Shown in pieces: positions 1-7,164 of a stretch of 64,000 nucleotides of DNA (within the stretch, counting starts at the first letter, position 1; each line of letters opens with the position of its first letter). This DNA is from CAZPWF01 sp964610775 (GTDB lineage Bacteria; Patescibacteriota; Saccharimonadia; Saccharimonadales; JACQNP01). Both the position numbers and the translations under genes were made by a program. Where the stretch lies: NCBI GenBank assembly GCA_964610775.1, contig CAZSZC010000002.1, positions 35,821 to 99,820 on the forward strand. The letters are read 5' to 3'. The notes under the pieces are model-generated. The model did no database searches. It was given only the letters and a program-made list of their open reading frames with translations, and had not been told where the DNA came from.

Positions 1-85
1 GCACATTACCTTCAGCAATTAAAGATTTGACCTTTTTGAGAAGATCCTCGCCATTTACATTGAATTCTTCCTTTTTTGCCGTCAC
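1..85 (-). CDS. DUF4342 family protein, N-terminal part (cut by window edge)
   Basis: Only the first 28 codons lie in the window. The readable N-terminus (TAKKEEFNVNGEDLLKK, then VKSLIAEGNV) matches what I remember of the DUF4342 consensus, a small domain of unknown function. The start is a GTG preceded by a strong GGGGGAAG ribosome-binding site. It begins 1 nt after the stop codon of the small upstream gene, so the two are probably co-transcribed and translationally coupled. The family assignment rests on a short stretch and is moderately sure. Confidence 0.7.
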   Translation of the reverse strand, partial: MTAKKEEFNVNGEDLLKKVKSLIAEGNV

Positions 86-86
86 A

Positions 87-284
87 TTACTTCCCCCGGC
101 CTTGGCTTAATGTAGTACGTGCACGAAAAACTGAGTGAGGATTAAAATGCCTTGTTAGATAAATGTAGTGATCAGTAAACTTTCCAGGATTATTAGCACG
201 TTCTGTTGTGAGGTGCCCTTTCTCACTCACGGTTTGATAGATACTATGGGGTTTTTGTACTTTTTGACGTTTAGTATGTGTCAT
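87..284 (-). CDS. small basic hypothetical protein, 65 aa
   Basis: I do not recognise this protein. It is rich in Lys, Arg, His and Thr, with no membrane segment and no cysteines. I chose the internal ATG (MTHTKRQ) over an ATG four codons upstream because the upstream ATG is itself part of the GGAGG ribosome-binding site, which sits correctly for the internal start. Its stop codon is 1 nt from the GTG of the DUF4342 gene, so it is probably the first gene of that operon. A short basic protein like this could bind nucleic acid, but nothing in the sequence proves it. Confidence 0.6.
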   Translation of the reverse strand: MTHTKRQKVQKPHSIYQTVSEKGHLTTERANNPGKFTDHYIYLTRHFNPHSVFRARTTLSQGRGK

Positions 285-372
285 ATTACCCTCCAATTCA
301 CACTTCTTATTATACTCTCATGTAGAAATAATACTGATATTGCGAGGAAATATTAATTATCTTTTATTTTTG

Positions 373-381
373 TGTTATTGT
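373..381 (+). promoter_or_regulatory. extended -10 element, probable leaderless start
   Basis: TGTTATTGT, an extended -10 (TG-n-TATTGT), ends 7 nt before the ATG at 389. There is no ribosome-binding site between them, so transcription probably starts at or next to the start codon. Confidence 0.5.
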
Positions 382-388
382 CTAATTT

Positions 389-1042
389 ATGTCAATAACA
401 CGTCATCACTGTCCTAAATATAAGGCTCGCACAGAACCCGTTTTAGGTGATAGAGGTCTTAGTATCTATAGACCGGCCAACAAAGATGCATTAAGCGAAG
501 TTTTTGGTACGTTTGAGTGTGCTACCAAAGGGATAATCAGTAGAATGCGTGGAATAGCTATTGATAAAGATGCTGCATTGAGTCAGTTGAGCTTACAAGA
601 AGTTAAGTATAACAAGCCATTTATAGGTCACGTGGCCATTAAAGAAGTTACCGATACTCTTTATGCTGGTGTTCGCTCGCTCAGAAAGCCCATGAAACTT
701 AGCATTACTCGTGCAGCACTTGTTGGTATGCCCCACAATCCATTAGTGACTATGGCACTTATATTTGATAAGGATGATAGAGATACAGTTCAAGAAGAAC
801 GGCTAAAAGTCCTAGACATACTAGAAAGCTACGTCGGCGAGATGCCTGGGGACAGACTACCAGAAGAGGACGAAGAACTTCGATGGTACTATAGAGAAAT
901 ACCACATGTTTCAATTGGTAAATTACCCGCTGAAACTCCTCAAAACGATATTATTAGGATCCGTGGCTGCATAGAACGTGTTGCTCCTCAAGAACTACAA
1001 ATCGGAAGAGCCATAATTCACAACCCAGTTCAGGCAAATTAA
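389..1042 (+). CDS. conserved hypothetical protein, possibly 2H-phosphoesterase-like
   Basis: Function unknown. The 217-residue protein is soluble. It contains GHVAIKEV near residue 78 and PHVSIGKL near residue 173, which loosely resemble the two H-x-[ST/A] motifs of the 2H phosphoesterase (LigT-like) superfamily; this is a weak inference. The C-terminal half aligns by eye with the product of the convergent gene that ends 3 nt away: ERLKVLDILESY matches ERVEVVEAMESF, and both end this region with an NDIIR/NEIIR motif. The two therefore look like distant paralogues. The probable promoter is a leaderless extended -10. Confidence 0.6.
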   Translation: MSITRHHCPKYKARTEPVLGDRGLSIYRPANKDALSEVFGTFECATKGIISRMRGIAIDKDAALSQLSLQEVKYNKPFIGHVAIKEVTDTLYAGVRSLRKPMKLSITRAALVGMPHNPLVTMALIFDKDDRDTVQEERLKVLDILESYVGEMPGDRLPEEDEELRWYYREIPHVSIGKLPAETPQNDIIRIRGCIERVAPQELQIGRAIIHNPVQAN

Positions 1043-1045
1043 AAA

Positions 1046-1651
1046 CTACTGTTCAGGCTCACGCGGTAGATAGTGTGCTGGCAGTAAACTCAAAAGATCA
1101 GGCAGGACCTCGATAGTAGCTTGACGTATTATCTCGTTTTCGGCTCTTGACTCGGTGCAAATCTGCACGGTACCAAAGGGTATACCTGGTCTACTATAAC
1201 GACGCCAATTATAGACTGCGTCGGGAGCAAAGCTTTCCATGGCTTCTACTACCTCGACTCTTTCATCGAGAATTAACCCTTGACTTTCTTTACTAAGATC
1301 AATAATTGCTAGAAATGTAGACCCATTGGACATCGGTATAAAACCAACACCTTCAACTTCTACAGTCAATTCGATGGCATGAGCACCCACCCTTTCAGCA
1401 AGTCTAGTTTTTGCCAAAGCAACTGGAATATCACGAAGGGCATCCTGGTTTCTAGCTTCTCTATACTCTACCTCGTTAACCCCTAAATACTTACGCGGTG
1501 TAAAGAATCGACTATACCGACTTGTCGCCCCTACTACTGACCGAGCAACCTCAAATGATAAGTCGCGCTCAACTGACAAACCACAAGCACCTATGCTATA
1601 AGGTCTTGGTAAGCCTGTTTTTTTGATACTTGACTGGTTATTAATCGACAT
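1046..1651 (-). CDS. conserved hypothetical protein, paralogue of the convergent neighbour
   Basis: Function unknown, 201 residues, soluble. Its C-terminal half shares the layout of the plus-strand neighbour: an ERVEVVEAMESF helix, a RRYSR aromatic/basic stretch, then GTVQI and NEIIR. The HVSI motif of the neighbour is replaced by GTVQI, so if the family is enzymatic this copy may have lost the catalytic His. Start and stop are well separated from flanking genes. The -10 TATAGT lies 7 nt before the ATG. Confidence 0.6.
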   Translation of the reverse strand: MSINNQSSIKKTGLPRPYSIGACGLSVERDLSFEVARSVVGATSRYSRFFTPRKYLGVNEVEYREARNQDALRDIPVALAKTRLAERVGAHAIELTVEVEGVGFIPMSNGSTFLAIIDLSKESQGLILDERVEVVEAMESFAPDAVYNWRRYSRPGIPFGTVQICTESRAENEIIRQATIEVLPDLLSLLPAHYLPREPEQ

Positions 1652-1658
1652 GTTAATG

Positions 1659-1664
1659 ACTATA
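1659..1664 (-). promoter_or_regulatory. -10 element TATAGT for the gene starting at 1651
   Basis: On the minus strand TATAGT ends 7 nt before the ATG with no ribosome-binding site between, fitting a leaderless transcript. Confidence 0.45.
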
Positions 1665-1721
1665 GTTTACTAATAAAATTTATGCTACTTGTGCTAAGCA
1701 CAATCTATACGAGATGGATCG

Positions 1722-2069
1722 CTAAATAATAGTACCTACGAATTCTATTTCATCCATAAATTCACCGCTCACTTCGATGGCACCTAATTGATACTCACCT
1801 TGCCATTCATGATTACTTACCCATAGTTCCGCAGCGAACTTCATCTGCTTAAGTTTCTTGGGTGTTATATAGTCAAATCCCAAGCCCTGTTTGCTTGTTT
1901 TGCGATATTTAACTTCAATCAAATACACAACACCATCCTTTTCAGCAACTAAATCAATCTCGCACCATTTAGTTTTCCAGTTTATGTCAATTACTCTGTA
2001 GCCTTGCTGTGCTAAATATTTTGCAGCGTGCCCTTCTGCAAGATGGCCACTTGAGTAATTAGTCTGCAT
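1722..2069 (-). CDS. yraN: YraN/UPF0102 family nuclease-fold protein
   Basis: This is a member of the UPF0102 family, which has a restriction-endonuclease-like fold and is suspected to act on DNA intermediates; its exact role is not established. Visible family marks are the N-terminal GHLAEGHAAKYL helix, CEIDLVAEKDG and YLIEVKYRK, giving the E-x-D and E-x-K residues of a PD-(D/E)XK site. Its 115 residues are the usual length. It overlaps the end of rnhB by 11 nt, an order (rplS, rnhB, yraN) common in bacteria, so it is probably translated from the same mRNA. Confidence 0.9.
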   Translation of the reverse strand: MQTNYSSGHLAEGHAAKYLAQQGYRVIDINWKTKWCEIDLVAEKDGVVYLIEVKYRKTSKQGLGFDYITPKKLKQMKFAAELWVSNHEWQGEYQLGAIEVSGEFMDEIEFVGTII

Positions 2070-2622
2070 TCGTAAAAGCCTTTACTGGTTTATAGCTCTT
2101 GCGATGAACGTTAGTTACGCCATTACGTTTTAATGAATCTATGTGAAGTTTTGTGCCGTAACCAACGTGCTTTTCAAATCCGTAGTCCGGATAGGTTTTA
2201 ACCAGCTCTGTCATAAATTCATCACGAGCAACTTTGGCATAAATACTGGCAGCACTAACTATCGGGAACAAATCGTCGGCATCAATAACGCACCTTGATT
2301 GAATATATTCTTTCGAACAATAGTTAATATTACCATCGACGATTATCTCCTCTGAAAACGAAGCATCAAGGCTCGTGAGTGCTCTTTCCACACCTAAGTA
2401 CATAGCTCTAGTCAATCCCATTTCATCAACTTCGCTAGGCGTAACCCAACCCTCACCGACCTCGCAGGCTATCGCAATGTCATTCGATAGGCTTTTACGG
2501 CGTTTTTTTGTAAGTAATTTAGAGTCTTTTAAGCCTTCAGGCAATACATCCGTCTGACGTACAGCAACAACTAATAACGGGCCAGCCCAAGCACCACGAC
2601 CAACTTCATCAATCCCTATCAT
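2059..2622 (-). CDS. rnhB: ribonuclease HII
   Basis: RNase HII cuts the RNA strand of RNA/DNA hybrids and removes single ribonucleotides from DNA. The N-terminal MIGIDEVGRGAWAGPL carries the catalytic Asp-Glu pair, and further acidic residues are in DSKLL and in VIDADDLFP. I start at the ATG of MIGIDEVGRG (187 aa). The reading frame stays open for 14 more codons upstream, but that stretch runs into the rplS terminator hairpin and would add an unusual hydrophobic leader. It lies downstream of rplS and is followed by yraN. Confidence 0.93.
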   Translation of the reverse strand: MIGIDEVGRGAWAGPLLVVAVRQTDVLPEGLKDSKLLTKKRRKSLSNDIAIACEVGEGWVTPSEVDEMGLTRAMYLGVERALTSLDASFSEEIIVDGNINYCSKEYIQSRCVIDADDLFPIVSAASIYAKVARDEFMTELVKTYPDYGFEKHVGYGTKLHIDSLKRNGVTNVHRKSYKPVKAFTNAD

Positions 2623-2650
2623 TACATAAACATAATATCGATATGCTAGC

Positions 2651-2682
2651 AAAAAGAAAACCACCCGTATTTATAGGTGGTT
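2651..2682 (-). terminator. rho-independent terminator after rplS
   Basis: Read on the minus strand, AACCACC pairs with GGTGGTT around a short A/T loop with a CG at its end, and is followed by TTCTTTTT. It lies between rplS and rnhB, so rnhB-yraN would be expressed by readthrough or from its own promoter. Confidence 0.75.
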
Positions 2683-2707
2683 ATTTCTGACCTGTAAGGC
2701 TTACCTC

Positions 2708-3247
2708 TTATTTATCAGTATCGGCCTTTGCAGCCTCTTCGTGGGCAGCAAGAGCTGCAGCTACTTTGGCCTCTTCTTTAGCAGCTTCTTCAGCCTTCTT
2801 GGCTTCTTCAGCTTCGTGAGCTTTCTTAGCCTCTTCAGCTAATTTAGCCTCTTCCTCTTCGGCTTTAGCATCATGCACGGTATTAACGCTGTCTTTATCA
2901 AAATCAACGTTACTTAGACGAGCGGATTTACCGGTTCGCTCACGCATGTAGGTTAAGTAATTACGGCGAACCTTGCTTCGTTTAGTAACCTCAATCTTTA
3001 CTACAAGTGGACTGTGCAATAAAAAGCTCTTTTCAACACCGACACCGCTGCTAATTCGGCGAACCAGAATACGTGCAGTGTGACTCTGCTTTCGATCAAC
3101 GCGAATTACCAAACCTTGGAATATCTGAACACGTTCTTTGTTGCCTTCTTTAATTTTTTGGTGAACCTTTACGGTATCACCAGGCATAACGTCAACGACT
3201 TGTGACTTCCTATACTTATCTTCAATTTTCTGAATTACAGATTGCAT
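2708..3247 (-). CDS. rplS: 50S ribosomal protein L19 with long C-terminal low-complexity tail
   Basis: L19 sits at the 30S-50S interface. Residues 1-115 are a normal L19: IEDKYRKSQVVDVMPGDTV at the N-terminus, FQGLVIRV, SFLLHSPLV and VRRNYLTYMRERTGK. After that comes a tail of about 60 residues built almost only of Ala, Glu and Lys (for example AEEAKKAHEAEEAKKAEEA), likely a long charged helix. Bacterial L19 is usually about 115 residues. I start at the ATG of MQSVIQ; a TTG two codons upstream is also possible. A clear terminator follows. Confidence 0.95.
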   Translation of the reverse strand: MQSVIQKIEDKYRKSQVVDVMPGDTVKVHQKIKEGNKERVQIFQGLVIRVDRKQSHTARILVRRISSGVGVEKSFLLHSPLVVKIEVTKRSKVRRNYLTYMRERTGKSARLSNVDFDKDSVNTVHDAKAEEEEAKLAEEAKKAHEAEEAKKAEEAAKEEAKVAAALAAHEEAAKADTDK

Positions 3248-3289
3248 GACCAAATAATCCTACACTATTTTCACCAGAGTTGCAACACT

Positions 3290-3511
3290 TTAGTGAATAT
3301 CATTTTTTCGAGCAAGGTGTTCCCTAAGTCCATAGTAGCCCAATGACCTGGCTTTATTTTTGAAAATATCATCGCCAAGTGATTCATCTACTCGCCTAAT
3401 GACATTATCGGCCGCTATACCCAGAAATATGTCACGCACCCGAACTTCATAATTAACAGATTGATCATTGTCATCTTGTTTTGGAAATTGAATAATCTCG
3501 TCGTCTAACAT
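3290..3511 (-). CDS. hypothetical protein, 73 aa
   Basis: I do not recognise this protein. It is short, soluble and acidic at the N-terminus (MLDDEIIQF), with basic residues toward the C-terminus (LREHLARKNDIH). An AAGGAA ribosome-binding site lies just upstream of the ATG, and it sits 40 nt before rplS on the same strand, which supports a real gene and possible co-transcription with rplS. No cysteine cluster or known motif is visible. Confidence 0.55.
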   Translation of the reverse strand: MLDDEIIQFPKQDDNDQSVNYEVRVRDIFLGIAADNVIRRVDESLGDDIFKNKARSLGYYGLREHLARKNDIH

Positions 3512-3557
3512 GGTTCCTTTTTGTATGTTTTTACAATAGATATCGATTATACATGGG

Positions 3558-3566
3558 TGTTATGAT
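3558..3566 (+). promoter_or_regulatory. extended -10 element, probable leaderless start of malic enzyme
   Basis: TGTTATGAT (TG-n-TATGAT) ends exactly 6 nt before the ATG at 3573, placing the expected transcription start at the start codon. No ribosome-binding site is present. Confidence 0.6.
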
Positions 3567-3572
3567 AAGTCC

Positions 3573-4709
3573 ATGACAAACTTTGGGGAAGAAGCACTAA
3601 AAAGACACAAACAACTAAAGGGGAAAATCTCTGTTTCGCTTAAGGATAATCTAGATTCACGTGACAAATTAAGTACTTACTACACACCTGGTGTTGCTAC
3701 AGTTTCGAGCTACGTTGCCGAACATCCCAATGAAGCCCGTGATTACACGTGGCTTAACAACTCTGTTGCTGTTATAAGTGATGGTTCAGCCGTATTAGGG
3801 CTAGGAGATATCGGGCCTTATGGTGCTCTACCGGTAATGGAAGGTAAAGCCATGCTATTCAAGCATTTTGCTAATATTGATGCTGTGCCTATTGTTTTAG
3901 ACGTACATAGTGCAGACGAGATTGTGGCAGCCGTAACCGCTATTGCGCCAAGCTTCGGTGGTATTAACCTAGAAGATATTGCCGCACCCATTTGTTTTGA
4001 GGTAGAAGAACGCGTAAAAGAAGTTCTCAACATACCCGTCATGCATGATGATCAACATGGTACAGCGATTGTAGTACTAGCCGGGCTTATTAACGCCATG
4101 AAAATAACCGGTAAGAACTTGTCTGATTGTAGAGTTGTAGTAGTTGGCGCTGGAGCGGCCGGAACGGCTATTATTAAGTTACTATACCTTTATGCTGAGC
4201 CCGAGATACTAGCTATTGATAGTAAAGGAATCGTCAGCCATGATCGTTCTGACCTAAATCACGATAAGAAAAAACTCCTAGAGTTTACAAACCCTAAAAA
4301 TATTAATGGCAACCTAGAGAATGCGCTAAAAGACGCTGATATATTCATTGGCGTTAGCAAGGCGGGAATATTAACTACTGCAATGGTCAAGTCCATGTCC
4401 AAGGACCCGATCATTTTCGCTATGGCTAACCCAACTCCAGAAATAATGCCAGATGAAGCTGTAAAAGCAGGTGTAGCAATAATGGCGACTGGACGCTCTG
4501 ATTTCCCAAATCAAGTTAATAATGCTCTGGCCTTCCCTGGTATATTTAGAGGAGCGCTAGATAATAAAGTTGCTAAAATAACCGACAAGCACAAAATTGC
4601 AGCTGCGGAAGTTATCGCCAGCTTAGTTGAAAATCCTTCTAAAGACGCAATCATACCATCTGTTCTTGACGAACGACTGGTACCTGAAATTGCAAAAGTT
4701 ATTGTCTAA
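3573..4709 (+). CDS. NAD(P)-dependent malic enzyme (short bacterial type)
   Basis: The enzyme oxidatively decarboxylates malate to pyruvate, giving NAD(P)H and CO2. The 378-residue length fits the compact bacterial form without a phosphotransacetylase domain. Motifs: YYTPGVA near the N-terminus, LGDIGPYGALPVMEGKA, the metal-binding INLEDIAAP, HDDQHGTAIV, and the dinucleotide-binding VVVGAGAAGTA, then FAMANPTPEI. In a fermentative organism with little of a TCA cycle it would serve redox balance or pyruvate supply. Cofactor preference cannot be read safely. It stands alone, with a leaderless-type promoter. Confidence 0.93.
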   Translation: MTNFGEEALKRHKQLKGKISVSLKDNLDSRDKLSTYYTPGVATVSSYVAEHPNEARDYTWLNNSVAVISDGSAVLGLGDIGPYGALPVMEGKAMLFKHFANIDAVPIVLDVHSADEIVAAVTAIAPSFGGINLEDIAAPICFEVEERVKEVLNIPVMHDDQHGTAIVVLAGLINAMKITGKNLSDCRVVVVGAGAAGTAIIKLLYLYAEPEILAIDSKGIVSHDRSDLNHDKKKLLEFTNPKNINGNLENALKDADIFIGVSKAGILTTAMVKSMSKDPIIFAMANPTPEIMPDEAVKAGVAIMATGRSDFPNQVNNALAFPGIFRGALDNKVAKITDKHKIAAAEVIASLVENPSKDAIIPSVLDERLVPEIAKVIV

Positions 4710-4956
4710 ATTTTGAGGCTCAGAGGCGGTCATATCGCACCATATATTTAAATGTCGACGAGTTACTAAAGAAAATTCTAGACATTCTTCTCTTACATCA
4801 CACCGTTCACGCAAATACTTAAACTCATCTACCTCTTAGTCTGATAACACGATATTATCATTCTTTTTCTAACGTGCAGCATCACCACACTGGGCAAAGA
4901 TCTTCCAGTTATTATCCCATTCAAACAAATTGCGCACCTGGTGAGCATATTAAAAA
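4710..4956. other. intergenic region, no gene seen
   Basis: This is the space between the converging malic enzyme gene and pilB. An antisense reading frame runs across the end of the malic enzyme gene into it, but has no family resemblance and I treat it as a shadow. I see no strong terminator stem here. Confidence 0.5.
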
Positions 4957-6570
4957 CTAGCCAACGACTCTATAAACCTCTTCTAGGGTCGTAAGCCCCG
5001 CGCATACTTTTAGAATACCATCTTGTAACATCGTCTTCATTCCACTACGAATTGCTGCTTCTTCTATAGTTTGTACCGATAGACCCTTTTGACCTGACTC
5101 AAGCAAGGTTCGTATTTCACCAGTCATAACAAATTGCTCACGCAAAGGTACTTGACCAACATAGCCATAAGGATTCTCAGCCGACTCGCCTGGCTTATAT
5201 AATTGCAGGTTGTCTAGATTAGGTTTTTCGATATTTTCTGGCAGAGTATCTACGATTTCACGTATCTTGGCTAGAGTAACTTCGTCCGGTTGGTAGACTT
5301 GCTTGGTAGTATCGTCGAGCAGCCGAACTAACCGCTGAGCCATGACCAAACGAATAGCGGAAACAAACAACGGATTCTCACCGATTACATCCATTATTCT
5401 TGTCAGGGCCGCAGCTGCTGATGAGGCATGAAATGTTGAAAGCACTAAATGACCTGTCAGAGAGGCCTGTAGGGCGGTTTTTGCAGTATCCATATCCCTA
5501 ATCTCCCCCACCATGACAATGTCAGGGTCAAGACGCAAAATAGCTCGAAGTTTATTGGCAAAACTAGTACTATCTTGCACCCCTTGAGTTGTTACTGGTA
5601 TTTGAGTGATCCCAGCAAACTGATATTCAACTGGGTCTTCAATAGTAATTATCTTGCGTTCTTCCGTATTAAGAGTATTAAGCATTGAATATAGTGTTGT
5701 CGTCTTACCGGAACCGGTTGGACCAACCACCATTACTAAGCCACTCGGCTTGACAATTATTTCGTCGACAATTGCTCTTTCTTGTGGTGAGAGTTTTAGG
5801 CGGTCGAGATTATACATCTCTGCATCCATATTAAATAAACGCATCACCATATCCATGCCATTAACAGTAGGGACTGTTTCTAGACGCAAATTAACATCTA
5901 CCTCCGTGCCGTCCTCCATCATCAAATGTTGAGAAATGTGCCCTTGCTGAGCCTCACCCGATGACGTGGATACATCACCAGCACTAGCAATTGCCGATAC
6001 CAAAACCCGATACTTCTCAGGGCTCAACCTCGCTATCGGGTGCAAAACTCCATCAATCCTGAATCTGATCCGAGCATGATCACGCTGGGTCTCCACGTGT
6101 ATGTCGGAAGAATTAAGCTTATGAGCTTGCTGCACAAGGTAAGCCAATATATCATTAGCTTTAACTTGTTCTAAAGTAGCCGAAACGGACTCAATTACGT
6201 CTTGGTTTCCAGTCTCATTAATCTCAATATCGTGATAAACAACTTGCTTTGGCGGATCGTATAATCTCATGTAGTCTCGGAAACCATTGTCAGAAATCAA
6301 AGAGAAGGATACTCTTTGGTCCAAGAAACGATTCCGTAAGTTTGTCATTGTTTGCTGAGAAGTCGTATTTGTAACACCAAATAGAATGCTGTGCTCAGTT
6401 ACTTTTATTGGAATAGTTTTGAGTGACTTAAGCTCGTCAAGTGACAATACTTCCTTATATAACTCTTTCTGTTCTAGGGGTGTTTGGGACGTATCAAAAT
6501 AATCAAGCCCCAGTATACGGGCTCTACGCTGAGTATTAGCCTCTTCGTCTCGTCTCGCGTCTTGTGCCAT
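4957..6570 (-). CDS. pilB: type IV pilus / type II secretion assembly ATPase
   Basis: This cytoplasmic hexameric ATPase powers pilus extension. The 537-residue protein has an N-terminal GspE/MshEN-like domain (about 1-110), the SSDIHVE motif (about 154-160), Walker A GPTGSGKT (283-290), the Asp box EDPVEYQ (311-317), Walker B with IVMVGEIRD (351-359) and the His box GHLVLSTFHAS (373-383). The tetracysteine zinc motif usual between the His box and the C-terminus is absent: that stretch has no Cys, although the following GYVGQVPLREQF matches the usual GYKGRTGIYE element. No other pilus genes are nearby. It is divergent from the SpoU methyltransferase gene. Confidence 0.93.
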   Translation of the reverse strand: MAQDARRDEEANTQRRARILGLDYFDTSQTPLEQKELYKEVLSLDELKSLKTIPIKVTEHSILFGVTNTTSQQTMTNLRNRFLDQRVSFSLISDNGFRDYMRLYDPPKQVVYHDIEINETGNQDVIESVSATLEQVKANDILAYLVQQAHKLNSSDIHVETQRDHARIRFRIDGVLHPIARLSPEKYRVLVSAIASAGDVSTSSGEAQQGHISQHLMMEDGTEVDVNLRLETVPTVNGMDMVMRLFNMDAEMYNLDRLKLSPQERAIVDEIIVKPSGLVMVVGPTGSGKTTTLYSMLNTLNTEERKIITIEDPVEYQFAGITQIPVTTQGVQDSTSFANKLRAILRLDPDIVMVGEIRDMDTAKTALQASLTGHLVLSTFHASSAAAALTRIMDVIGENPLFVSAIRLVMAQRLVRLLDDTTKQVYQPDEVTLAKIREIVDTLPENIEKPNLDNLQLYKPGESAENPYGYVGQVPLREQFVMTGEIRTLLESGQKGLSVQTIEEAAIRSGMKTMLQDGILKVCAGLTTLEEVYRVVG

Positions 6571-6611
6571 TAGTCTTATTAAAGCATAAGCATGAGCGAT
6601 ATTGAAGATGA

Positions 6612-6620
6612 TGTTACACT
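6612..6620 (+). promoter_or_regulatory. extended -10 element, probable leaderless GTG start
   Basis: TGTTACACT ends 6 nt before the GTG at 6627, again with no room for a ribosome-binding site. The 56-nt gap also has to hold the promoter of divergent pilB. Confidence 0.55.
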
Positions 6621-6626
6621 TTTCAA

Positions 6627-7139
6627 GTGAATGCTAAATCTTTTGTTGTTATCGCCCATGATATTCGAAGTTGTCTTAATATTGGCAGCTTATTGAGAAC
6701 AGCCGATGGACTTGGTGTCGATAAGCTGTACCTAACTGGCTACACACCCTATCCATTATCAAATCATGACGACAGACTACCTCACCAAGCCCAAAAAATT
6801 CATAATCAAATTCATAAATCCGCTCTTGGTGCTGAAGACATAGTCAATTGGGTACACGAGTCAGACGTACATAAGGTAATCAAGAAACTAAAAGACCAAG
6901 GTTACGAAATATTTGCACTTGAGCAAAGTGCCAAATCGATCGACCTTAGACAGCTCACGCCTCCACAGAAAATAGCACTACTACTTGGTCGTGAAGTTGA
7001 AGGCATAGACTCTGAACTACTCGATGAATGTAATCAGATTATAGAAATACCAATGCGCGGCAAAAAAGAATCATACAACGTAGTCCAGGCCTTTGCCATG
7101 GCTGGTTACCAAATACGGTTCGGACAATTTGTTAAGTAA
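6627..7139 (+). CDS. SpoU/TrmH family RNA 2'-O-methyltransferase
   Basis: A knotted (SPOUT) methyltransferase that would use S-adenosylmethionine to methylate a ribose 2'-OH in tRNA or rRNA. The three SpoU motifs are present: NIGSLLRTADGLG (motif 1, with the Asn and Arg), ALLLGREVEGI (motif 2), and IPMRGKKESYNVVQAFAMAGY (motif 3, where SYNVV replaces the usual SLNVS). At 170 residues it has only the catalytic domain, as in TrmL or TrmH-like enzymes; the exact target cannot be told. It starts with GTG directly after a -10 element. The CAP protein gene follows after 25 nt. Confidence 0.9.
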   Translation: MNAKSFVVIAHDIRSCLNIGSLLRTADGLGVDKLYLTGYTPYPLSNHDDRLPHQAQKIHNQIHKSALGAEDIVNWVHESDVHKVIKKLKDQGYEIFALEQSAKSIDLRQLTPPQKIALLLGREVEGIDSELLDECNQIIEIPMRGKKESYNVVQAFAMAGYQIRFGQFVK

Positions 7140-7151
7140 TACTTACGCTTG

Positions 7152-7157
7152 TATAAT
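7152..7157 (+). promoter_or_regulatory. -10 element TATAAT, probable leaderless GTG start
   Basis: A perfect TATAAT ends 7 nt before the GTG at 7165. This decides the start of the CAP protein, because a longer in-frame ORF begins inside the methyltransferase gene. Confidence 0.6.
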
Positions 7158-7164
7158 AAATTAC

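Noticed and set aside
2623..2664. Longer N-terminus for RNase HII
   Set aside because: It runs into the rplS terminator hairpin and would put a hydrophobic leader before the conserved GIDEVGRG start.
4623..4814. Antisense reading frame crossing the end of the malic enzyme gene
   Set aside because: No ribosome-binding site or -10 at a leaderless distance, composition unlike real proteins, and it overlaps a conserved gene.
7093..7164. Longer N-terminus for the CAP protein
   Set aside because: It would overlap the methyltransferase gene, while a perfect TATAAT lies 7 nt before the GTG at 7165.
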